Shown here: positions 1-8,056 of the stretch, in pieces | Layout: every line of letters starts with the position of its first letter | Numbering within the stretch: the first letter of the stretch is position 1 | NCBI RefSeq assembly: GCF_000611645.1 | Contig: NW_014012622.1 | Coordinates: forward strand, 8,842 to 18,993 | Direction of reading: 5' to 3' | From: Monoraphidium neglectum | Lineage: Eukaryota > Chlorophyta > Chlorophyceae > Sphaeropleales > Selenastraceae | DNA length: 10,152 bases | Notes under the pieces: model-generated | Seen by the model: only the letters and a program-made list of their open reading frames with translations | Database searches by the model: none | What the model was told of the DNA's origin: nothing | Program-made: the position numbers and the translations under genes

Positions 1-92
1 CCACCCCTCCTCCCTTACCCCTTTGCTCCCGCCACCCCTCCAATATCAACCCCCCCCCCCCAAAAGGCGCGCCAGCAAGCTAATGGCTCAAC
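1..92 (-). other. Partial third intron of the PHT4-type gene, with a long G run on the sense strand
   Basis: After the donor GTTGAG at 92-87, the transporter's sense strand carries twelve consecutive G (the complement of C50-61) and then several GGGG and GGG blocks down to base 1. The acceptor lies outside the window. The run of spaced G tracts could form a G-quadruplex in DNA or pre-mRNA. The intron call rests on the transporter reading frame breaking off exactly at this GT, after the conserved SKW residues. Confidence 0.7.
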
Positions 93-1368
93 CCACTTTG
101 ACAGCATGTTGTTCATCGCCGGCATGGCCACGCCCTCCCCGATGCCCATCAGGCACCGCGCCACCAGCAGCGCCGGCAGCCCCAAGGACGCGGCGACAGG
201 CGTCAGCGCCGTCGCCAGGCTCCACCACAAGACGCCGATGCCCAGCACCAGCTTACCGCCAAACCTGTCCGCCCATATGCCGCCCAGCACCTGCGTCAGC
301 AGGTAGCCCCTGCAAAAGGCAGCGAGGGGGCGGAGAGCGGTGAGTCTTGTGTATTTGATTTTCTGTCTCGGAGCCCGGTAAACTGCAAGCTGTCAACTTG
401 CAGGTCAGCCAGCACTGAAGCAAACGCGTAGCAAAACCCATTGAGGGTATCGTAAACAAAAAATGGATACAAAACTTCAAAGTTGAGGGCAATCCCGCCC
501 TTACCAGAAGAATGACGACTGCACCAGCCCCACGGTCTTGCTGCTCCACTCGTACTGCTGCGACATTGGCAGGATGGCCACGCTCATGTTGACGCGGTCC
601 CTGCGGGGACGCGCCAGGATTATTGCAAGGGGTAAGAGGGGTGTGGGAGTGGCCGCGGGCGGGACGCTCAAAGGCGCGAGGGGGTGCGACTACACGCACG
701 CCTCGCCTATCGACGCAGCCCAACCCTGCGATGGCTCTTTGCATGCTCGTTGGCCGCGCCTCGCGTCCGGAGAGCACCCACATGTTGCACAGCATGAAAG
801 CGACGAAGCAGAGCAGCACGACAGTCCAGCGGCGCCGCCAGCCGGTGATGCCCTCCACGAAACCCGACCGGTCCAGCGCGTCGTCGTCCCCGGCGTTGGC
901 AGCAAACGTCGCGCGCGCGACGGCGTCCTCGCCGCGCCGCCGCCGCCGCCGTGGCTGCTGTTGCTGCCCTGTTAGATGGGCGCTGTGCTGCTGCTGGGAG
1001 GCTGATGCTGCTGGCGGAAGCGCGGCGGGGGCGTGGCTGCGGGAGTGGATGGGGGAGCTGGGCGTGACCCAGGTGCCGCCGCCACAGGTGCTGCTACACC
1101 CATTAACAGGCCTGCTGCTGCTGGTGCCAAAGCTGGTGCTGGCACTCATGGGACTGCTGCTATTGCTGCTGCTGCTTCTGCTGCTGCTGCTGCCATGCTG
1201 TTGCCACACTCGACAGACTGCCACAGGTGCCGGCCGCTGCACGCCACCAATAGCAGCCGCCGACGGGGCCAGCGATGAAACAGTCTGCATACCGCATGCG
1301 GGGGATGGGGAGGCAGACGAGAGAAACATAGGGTTCCAGCTGCATTTTTTGGACTCGCAACCGCGCAT
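93..1368 (-). CDS. PHT4/SLC17-type anion (phosphate) transporter, 5' part of gene, probably plastid-targeted
   Basis: Major-facilitator membrane transporter of the plant PHT4/ANTR branch of SLC17. Members move phosphate, or ascorbate in one Arabidopsis case, across plastid or Golgi membranes; the substrate here cannot be told. Three exons join in phase: 1368-782 (ends AT before GTGGGT), 600-505 and 309-93 (ends before GTTGAG), giving 300 residues, with the rest beyond base 1. Residues about 1-175 form a Ser/Ala/Gln-rich, acid-poor leader suited to a chloroplast transit peptide. Helix 1 (WTVVLLCFVAFMLCN) ends at 195 and is followed by the family block MDRVNMSVAILPMSQQYEWS. Exon 3 carries GYLLTQVLGGIWADRFGGK, the MFS loop signature with helix 2, then LWWSLATALTP and MGIGEGVAMPAMNNMLSKW. 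The start at 1368 gives the longest leader; in-frame Met14, Met27 and Met74 are also possible starts. Family certain; subtype and exact start uncertain. Confidence 0.92.
936..951 (+). repeat. (GCC)5 triplet run within the transporter leader exon
   Basis: Five GCC units plus one G. Read on the minus strand in the transporter frame, the run gives six consecutive arginines just after a QQQQP stretch, at about residues 139-145. It sits in the low-complexity leader before the first membrane helix, where length changes would be tolerated. Confidence 0.8.
1154..1193 (+). repeat. Interrupted (CTG)n / (CAG)n triplet tract in the transporter leader exon
   Basis: CTG-type triplets with two single-base interruptions; a shorter CTG run lies at 1112-1123. 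In the transporter frame on the minus strand the codons are mostly AGC, giving SSSSRSSSSNSSS just before Met74. The same tract reads as poly-Leu on the plus strand and as poly-Gln or poly-Ala in the other minus frames, so it generates several long false open frames. It looks like ordinary slippage-prone coding sequence in a disordered leader. Confidence 0.85.
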
Positions 1369-1671
1369 CCCTTCCCTGTGTGCATGTTTGTCAATGGGAC
1401 ATGCACATCACCAGCGGCGCCACACACGCCGCGTGCGCACCGTGCGACGCATGCAGGTCAAGCCACGGTGGATGCCAATGGGGCGCATGGCTCCACACTT
1501 AAGGCGCTCTTCACATCTGTGCAGCGATATAAATCAGAAAATGGGCGTGAGGAGGGCGCGAGTGGGCCGGAGATCAGGTTCTCTATCTCGTCGCGTGTCC
1601 TTGTGCTTTCTACATATTGATGGTAAAATATACAGCCTTTTCCCGCTATATTGCGGCGTGCGCAAGGCAAT

Positions 1672-1719
1672 GGAGGCCGCTCACCTAGGGAGAGCCGCGC
1701 CCGTCCTGGGGCGGCCTCC
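1672..1719. repeat. Inverted repeat, 9-bp perfect arms with 30-base spacer
   Basis: GGAGGCCGC at 1672-1680 is matched by GCGGCCTCC at 1711-1719. The spacer contains the palindrome CCTAGG. The transcribed hairpin would have eight G-C pairs out of nine, but the 30-base loop weakens it. It lies about 300 bases upstream of the transporter start and is not attached to any gene end I can identify. Confidence 0.5.
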
Positions 1720-2304
1720 CACAAATGACATGATTCGGTTAGTCGTACTATAGCTGAAAGTTCTTTGGACTGAAAGCTAGGGTCGTGCGGCTCGCGTTGC
1801 CGATCCACAGGCTCGTGAGCAGGAGCACTCAAGGATTCTGCTTCGAAAAGGGGCGTCGCTGTCTAGCAAGGAGCGGCCACGATGCTTTGAATACGAATTG
1901 AATGCTCGTTGGCTGCCGCTGCAGACGTTTGCATTGATTCCCGCTCTTGGCTCCACTCGCCACTTTGTGCCTGGTCACCACCCGTGGACGCAACGCGCCG
2001 CTGCACTTGAATCAGGGATCAGATGCATGCTGATGGCATATGTATCAAATGCTCTGCTTCTCACATGCAATCAATTGCTGTCTGCTTCTGTGGACATGCA
2101 TGGCTGCGGCACACCTGGGTTGAGTGTGGCTGTCGATCCTGCGCGTGTGTCCATTGCTGTGATCAGATGGGCAAGCCTGTATTGATAGACCCAGAGCCAA
2201 AGCCGGCCGCTCACAATGCAACAATATGGCGCTGTCTGCGCACTGATGGCTCAGTGCATGAAAACCTGACCGGAGCGCAGCTCAACAGCTAGTTCCTGAG
2301 GTTG

Positions 2305-2413
2305 TTAGCCTCTGCCTGCCCCTTGGAAATGAGGAATATCTGGATTTTCGGCTAGCACGGCCTCAATGTCGTAGAACTGCTCAAACCGCCTCCCAGCAAA
2401 CAGGTACAGTACA
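2305..2413 (-). CDS. Possible terminal exon of an unidentified minus-strand gene
   Basis: After the acceptor-like CTTGCAG at 2420-2414, the minus strand reads 35 residues to TAA at 2307-2305. The segment has a protein-like composition: VLYLFAGRRFEQFYDIEAVL, then AENPDIPHFQGAGRG. The mix of aromatic, acidic and hydrophobic residues is unlike the cysteine- and arginine-rich shadow frames nearby. Its phase needs a preceding exon ending with two bases of a codon. I could not find a convincing partner: the minus frame at 3039-2846, starting MTSGRNQRLVHAHKQG and stopping before a GTGCAC donor, ends one base into a codon, so at least one further exon would be needed. No family is recognised. It could equally be chance or a decayed transposon or gene fragment. 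Confidence 0.25.
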
Positions 2414-3149
2414 CTGCAAGTGGCCGTTGTCGGCTAGAGGTGGTGTGATTTGCTGTCGTGCAGGATGTACTGCTGAGTTGAGCTCTGCCATGCCCCGGCG
2501 GCACTGTGAGGCTCCGGTTTGCTGCAGGCTAGATGATCTGCATGCATTCCTGCTCAAGTGAGCGCCTAAATTGAAACTTGCATGTGGCTGAACAAGCAGC
2601 CCACATTACTTGCAAGGTGCCTCACAGTCTGGTTAATATGCTGTGAATACGCAGATGCCGCGCTGATGGGTGTGGTGTGAAAGCAGCACACATGAACTGA
2701 GAACCAACTTGAAGCTTAGCTAACCGGCACATCTTCTGGCATGCCATCATCCTAACAGACACGCACTTAGTGTCACTACGCACGTGTTGTCGACCCAGCT
2801 GCGTGCATCTGGCCCGACGAGGTTCACGCTTATTCGAGTGCACCTGCTGTTTTCACTCGGGCTGCCTGATAGATGTTTGACTGAACACGCACAGGGAACA
2901 CACCGTTCTGTTGCTGTGATGTACGGTTACTATGATGAGTATACGGTAGTGGAGGGTGGATTACCATACCTGGTGAGAGGTCCCGGGAAAGCCCTTGTTT
3001 GTGAGCATGCACCAGTCGCTGGTTGCGACCACTGGTCATTCGCTCATTCGCGGGTCAGGTGGGCCAACTTCGCACGATAATATGCTAATACAACCACATC
3101 GATTGATTCCTTGGCACACCGCGCTGAGTGACCTCGCTTCAGCACGCTT

Positions 3150-3156
3150 CATAAAA
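3150..3156 (+). promoter_or_regulatory. Weak TATA-like element upstream of the WrbA-type gene
   Basis: CATAAAA lies 97 bases before the start codon at 3253, which would give a 5' leader of roughly 70 bases. It is the best such element close to this start, but it differs from the consensus at its first base and nothing else supports it. Confidence 0.25.
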
Positions 3157-3252
3157 CGTCGTGCTTGTTGACCGCCAGCTTCATCATCCACGTTTTTTGC
3201 TGTAAATTAGGCCAAGCGCTGTTTTAATGCAAAGCTATTGTGAATCCAAACC

Positions 3253-5887
3253 ATGGGAAAAGGTGCCGGCTGTGCTCAGTCAGCCCCACGGACTGCGCAG
3301 ATCACCCCCAGCGAGGCACAGGCAGCCCCAGCACCTAAGGCCGGCCCCGTCGAGACCGTACAAACCAACGGCAAGGTGTGCAACTGTCCCTGCGCAATGC
3401 AGCGCTGCCGCGCCAGCGTCACTGACCGCCTGCCGGTGGGGGCGACGCCCATCATGGGCCTCGGTGTTGTTGGCAGGCTGCCGGTGGGTCGTCTGGGTCC
3501 CCACAGCCTCATCTAGGACTGCTGATCCCCCCTTGATCCCTGCCCTCTACGCCGATCGCACGCGGCGCTGAACATCTGCAGATGGCCACCAAGAAGGTGG
3601 GTGCCTGAAGATACCTTTGTACTGCTCCAGCTGCTGTCCGCCATTTCTCGGCTCTGAGGGTGCCATGTGCGAGCCTGCCATAACAGGAAGCTGCTCTGGG
3701 CTGGGGTATCTATGGCTTGGTACCAACACTGTGCACGCCGCTGTCCCCACCCCGCCCGCCGCAGGTGTACATCATTTTCTACTCCACCTATGGGGTGAGG
3801 CCGCGTCCCATGATACGCACGGTCAACTTGACGCCTTGAAATGAGCTTGGATGTCGCAGGTTTGAACGAGTGCTGGCCGTGGCCCTTCAAAGCACATACA
3901 AAGCGCGCGCCGCCCTTCGCACACCCTGCACCCCGCAGCACATCACTGCCCTGGCCAGGGCGCTGAAGGGTGAGTCAGGCCCCCCCCGCAACCAGCGGCG
4001 GCTGCAGAAACATCCTTCCCACACACACCTGTGCATGCCCGCCTGTACCCGCCCCCCCTCGCGCCCGGGCCTTCGCACAGTGGCCCTGCCAGCCAACATT
4101 ACGCCCTGCCGCACGCGCTGCTCACGGCCCCAACGCCCTCACAATTTCATTCTCACGCCCCCACCACTTCAGAGGGCGTCGACAGCGTTGAGGGCGTCGA
4201 GGGTGTCCTGTTCCAGGTGCGGGGGGCAGCAGGCAAACGCCAGGACGGACGCGCGGCGTGCGGCGCGCAGCGCACGCATTGCATCTGTCACCTCAAACCC
4301 CGCGCCCTCGTCCCACCCTGCGCCGATGCGGGGAGCCGTCCCAATCAGCGCGGCACAGGTCCCCAGGTATATGGTGCAAACACGGAGTCACCGCTTGGCC
4401 CCAGCTTTGCCGTCTTGTAACCTCGCTGACCGGGGCTCGCCATGCTCTCCCCCCCCCCCCCAAAAAAAACCCAAATAATCCCAGGTTGCTGAGACGCTGC
4501 CGGCCGAGGTGCTGACCAAGATGTATGCAGCCCCGAAGCCGGAAGACATCCCCGTCGTCAACCCCAAGACCATCGACGAGGCCGACGGCTTCGCCTTCGG
4601 CTTCCCCACCCGCTTCGGATCCATGCCTGCGCAGATGCAGGTGGGGCCCCACGGCGCAGGCGTGCTTGTGAGAAAAGTGCAAGTTTGGCAGATGGATGCG
4701 GGCAATACGCAGTAGTTGCGGCTGCATGATCCGTCAGCAGGGTTCATCACGGGGTCAGCAGAGCGCGCGTCAACAGATCCAAAACATGCATGGTAATTGG
4801 GCTTCACCTGACTGGATGCTTCCAGTGCACGAAAATTCTTGTTTGACTTGCATGGCATTTGCAGGCCTGCCCATATACCGGCCTTCCAACTCGTTTGCCC
4901 CAGGCCTTCTTTGACGCGACCGGCGGGCACTGGCAGAAGGGCTCCCTGGCCGGCAAGGTGAGGAGCTGCTCCTGCTGAGCCGCTGCTCTCTATGAATACG
5001 GGTGTGCGTGCCCCCTCAATTTCTGAGGGTGGTAGCCGCACAACGCTGGCAGCTCGCGGAGTGTGCAGCACGCGCCACATGCACACCTGCCATGCACACC
5101 CACTGGTTGCTGCACACACGAACCCCCCTTTTTCGCTCTCCTCTTCGCAGCCCGCCGGCATGTTCACCAGCACAGCCACCCAGGCCGGCGGTGAGGAGAC
5201 GACCATCATGACGTCAGTGACGCACCTGGTGCACCACGGCATGATCTTCGTGGCGCCGGGGTACACCTTTGGCGAGGGCATGCACGAGCTCGCTGTGCCC
5301 AAGGTGCGGCCAGTGCTGAGTGGCTGTTGAAGCAGCTGTGCAGGGCAGCGTCGTACGTGTCATGCAATTCGCAGCAGCTGGGGCAGCAGCCACTGCAGAA
5401 GCTGGGGCAGCAGCTGTGGCACCAATCCTGTTCCTGCAGTTCTTGGTAGCCGTGAAACCGCCAGGCGCGGACAAGAGCATCGCATGCCGCCCCTCCCATC
5501 CCACCCCTCACCCGCGCCAGGGCGGCAGCGCTTGGGGTGCCAGCACCCTGGCGGGCCCCGACGGCTCCCGCAAGCCGTCGGAGCTCGAGCTGGCATACGC
5601 GAAGCACCAGGTTGGCCCTTACAGCCGTACTGTCCACTGGCGCCCGCAATCTGTGCATGTCTGTGCACGTGCTCGTATTGGGGCACACTTGCTGGCACAT
5701 GCTGCTGCTTGCCCGTGGAACGAGGGCTTCACATGCGTGCCCGGGCCCAGCTGGCTGCGCCACATTTGTGCATCACTGAACGTATGGAGGGTCTTGCCAT
5801 CTGACCGACCCAACTCGCTGTGTGGAACCCTTCCACCTGACGCAGGGCAAGCACCTGGCTGAGATCACCAAGAAGCTCGCGGCATGA
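3253..5887 (+). CDS. WrbA/FQR1-type NAD(P)H:quinone oxidoreductase (flavodoxin-like), ten exons, complete
   Basis: FMN enzyme of the WrbA/FQR1/Pst2 family, which reduces quinones by two electrons in antioxidant defence. Exons: 3253-3375, 3582-3596, 3765-3794, 3939-3969, 4173-4216, 4485-4640, 4904-4957, 5151-5303, 5521-5610 and 5846-5887. All junctions are GT..AG and in phase, giving 245 residues. Visible landmarks: [10 protein letters not shown] followed by HITALARA (phosphate-binding loop, about 47-64), [78 protein letters not shown], and a C-terminus ending [11 protein letters not shown]. From residue 42 on, length and content match plant FQR1 (about 204 residues). Residues 1-41, beginning [10 protein letters not shown] and then Ala/Pro-rich, are an extra extension; Gly2 and Cys7 could be lipid-modified, which would fit a membrane site. 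The start sits in a good context (ACCATGG). It converges on the SF-assemblin gene. Family certain; exons 1 and 2 are the least sure. Confidence 0.94.
4449..4469 (+). repeat. C13 A8 homopolymer block in intron 5 of the WrbA-type gene
   Basis: Thirteen C followed by eight A, 15 bases before the acceptor CAG at 4482-4484. The C run probably serves as the polypyrimidine tract of this intron. A similar C12 run followed by AAAA lies at 50-65, so homopolymer C followed by A occurs twice in the window. Both are prone to sequencing and assembly length errors. Confidence 0.85.
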
Positions 5888-6149
5888 ACGCCACCTGCAA
5901 CGCAAACACACTTCTTCCCAACGCACGCCCTGTCCAGCTGCCGCGACCACCCCCTTACATCTCCATCCAATTACTCGCCTTGCACTGTGTGGTATTGATG
6001 TCACAGCACCTGCACCCTTGGCATGGACTGTGTGAGCTTCGCGGCACCTTTCTGCACTTATGATCTGGCTCAATCGCTCTGGTCCGCAAAGACATTTTTT
6101 TCCGCAAGTACCAGCCACTTGCATCCAGGCCAAGGAAGCAGCGCAAGCT

Positions 6150-6154
6150 TTACA
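6150..6154 (-). terminator. Candidate poly(A) signal TGTAA for the SF-assemblin gene
   Basis: TGTAA on the minus strand, about 350 bases past the SF-assemblin stop. TGTAA is the usual polyadenylation signal of chlorophyte algae, with cleavage 10-20 bases downstream. A second minus-strand TGTAA occurs at 5958-5954. The five-base motif is common by chance, so the evidence is position only. Confidence 0.4.
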
Positions 6155-6191
6155 TGCGCAGGGCGCGTGGTGTTTGCCGACAGACCCTTGG

Positions 6192-6196
6192 TGTAA
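6192..6196 (+). terminator. Candidate poly(A) signal TGTAA for the WrbA-type gene
   Basis: First plus-strand TGTAA I see past the WrbA-type stop, about 305 bases downstream. Cleavage near 6210 would make this transcript overlap the SF-assemblin transcript's end (near 6135) by several tens of bases. Confidence 0.4.
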
Positions 6197-6505
6197 ACAC
6201 ATGGACCAAGGCAGAGCAGTGCCAGCAGTTGTGGGGGTGCGGAACGACAGACCAGGACGCCAAACAAAAGCCAATGTCAGTCAGGAAGTCAGCAATAGTC
6301 AGCTGGTTGCTTACGGCAAAGAACGTCGACGACAATGGGCGAGGGTGTTGCCTTCGGGAGTGCCGTGCCCAGGCTGCGGCAAGTGAGTCATGCGGATGCA
6401 ACTGAATGAGCCTGACACCAGCTAGCCAGCCAGCATACCGTGCAGCCGCACTCCATGGCAGCGCAGGGTTGGGGGCGTGCGCACACTGGCAAGGCTTTGC
6501 GAACA

Positions 6506-8001
6506 TCAGGTGTTTGCCACGATGCGCAGGCCGTCCTGCAGCGCCTTTGTGTAGTCGTTGACGGCCATGATGATCTGGAAAGATGAGCCGTGAGCATGAG
6601 CGGGGCGCACGGTCAGATGCGGACAGCCTCAACATGATTAGGAGACAAACCCTTTCTTGATTGCCAGACATGCACACACCCGTGCCTTGCGGCCATCACC
6701 CATGTTGCGCAGAGCCCTACACCGCATGCGCACACGTGCATATGCTCCTGTCACATGCATCACAGGCACACACACTCAGCACGGTTTCACCAGGCAACCC
6801 TCAGGATCTCTAGACGTGAGTGCCTAACCCAACCCTCTGCCCACATGCGCCATGCGCACCTCATCGTCCTCAGCCACGCGCTCCTCGCGCTCAGACGCCA
6901 TTGCCCCCTTCAGGGACGCCAGCTCCTCCAGCACCACCGCCTGGGAAGCGCGGTCAGAGTGCGCCTCGACCGCTCAGCCGACCGGCATCCGGCGCTCACT
7001 CATCTGCTCTTGTCCTCGACCCACCTCACCCTTTGCAAAACAGCATTGTGCTGCCAAACAATGCAATCACAACTGACACTGCCCAAAAGCACCCCCCAAA
7101 CTCATACGCAAGAGATGTGCCCACCTGGAACTTCTCATCTGTGACGTTGCGGTTCCCGAGAACCTCGTGGATCTCAGATCTGAGCTGCCCAAGCTCCGAC
7201 TCGCGCGTGCCCTTCTCCGCCTCGAGCCGCTCCTGCAGCCGCAGCAGGTCGGCACCCACCTGCCGCACCGTCTTGGTCTCAGCCTCGACGCGAGACACGC
7301 GCTCTGATGGGTAGCAGTCATGTGTGTGGGCGCGTGCGCGTTCGCAAACGCGCGTGTGATGCTGGTTACTTTCTGATCGAGTGCTGCGCACAAGTAGCAA
7401 GACTTCTGTGCATTGCAGCCCACACTCAAGACAAAATGCCGAGCATCCTATGCGCTTCAACCTCCCCTGCTCAACCCGACCCAGACCTTCGACTCCAGCT
7501 GATCGTGCCTGCACTCCAGCTCACTTTAAACTGACACCCAGGCCCCCCCACCACTGCCAATTGCCACCCCGCCCCTCAATGCTGAACCTTCGTGCCGCCC
7601 ACCCTGCCATGCAGGACCGCTTACCCTCGTCCAGTGCCCCGACGCACTCGTTGACCTTGCCCACCAGCGTCGCCGCCAGGTGCTCAATGTCCTGCCGCCG
7701 CTGCTCCCGCTCCTCCCTGCGGGCGGGGCCAGGAGCTGTCGCGGTGCTGCTCCCACAAAATGCGCTCCCGGCTTGCCTGCACCCCTAGTTTGCCCCCGAC
7801 ACACCCATTGACATGCACATCCGCAAGCATCCAATCACACACATTTGCACATGCGCGTAAACACTTACAAGCAAACCACATATGCATACGCGCGCTCACG
7901 CGCGCATGCACACGCAGCCCCTTTGCATGTCTTTCTTGATGTGTCTCTGGACCTCACACATACACACACGTTTTCCCCATACAAGCACGCGCACGAGCAA
8001 A

Positions 8002-8056
<55 letters not shown>

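Larger units (their letters stand above)
1369..3252. other. Long intergenic stretch, lower GC than its surroundings, no gene recognised
   Basis: This interval separates the start of the minus-strand transporter from the start of the plus-strand WrbA-type gene, so it should hold both promoters. By eye it is clearly less GC-rich than the flanking genes. Several short open frames exist on both strands: plus 1898-2185, 2023-2292 and 2784-3080; minus 2830-3039 and 2622-2843. None shows a family I recognise, and none has the high third-position GC of the four real genes here. A TATA-like GATATAAATC lies at 1526-1535. The likely contents are promoters plus either an unrecognised intron-rich gene, a non-coding RNA or decayed mobile DNA. 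No tRNA, rRNA, terminal inverted repeat or target duplication was seen. Confidence 0.5.
5888..6505. other. Shared 3' region between convergent genes
   Basis: This interval lies between the stop of the plus-strand WrbA-type gene and the stop of the minus-strand SF-assemblin gene. It should hold both 3' untranslated regions. Small open frames cross it on both strands, but none has family resemblance or consistent splice phase, so I call no gene here. Confidence 0.75.

Noticed and set aside
623..1753. Plus-strand open frame of 376 residues with a poly-Leu run
   Set aside because: It is the shadow of the transporter leader exon and CTG repeat on the opposite strand. It has no domain, and the minus strand there splices in phase into a clear PHT4-type protein.
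2784..3080. Plus-strand open frame containing MYGYYDEYTVVEGGLPYL
   Set aside because: It is attractive as a peptide and ends before a GTGAG donor-like site, but there is no recognised family, no partner exon, and codon use is unlike the real genes nearby.
3201..3205. TGTAA on the plus strand as a poly(A) signal for a gene upstream of the WrbA-type gene
   Set aside because: No plus-strand gene could be supported between 1369 and 3200, and a five-base motif is expected by chance in a region of this composition.
3860..3969. A longer exon 4 for the WrbA-type gene, starting after the AG at 3858-3859 and staying open to 3969
   Set aside because: It is in phase but inserts residues foreign to the family between YSTYG and HITALARA. 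The acceptor at 3937-3938 restores the conserved loop exactly.
4388..5302. Minus-strand open frame of 304 residues
   Set aside because: It overlaps WrbA-type exons 6-8 on the other strand, whose plus-strand translations match the family and splice in phase. The minus frame is a GC-rich shadow.
5206..5763. Minus-strand open frame of 185 residues
   Set aside because: It crosses WrbA-type exons 8 and 9 and an intron on the opposite strand, and has no family features.
8003..8053. CRISPR-like or tandem array
   Set aside because: It is a perfect dinucleotide microsatellite in a eukaryotic intron, with no spacers.
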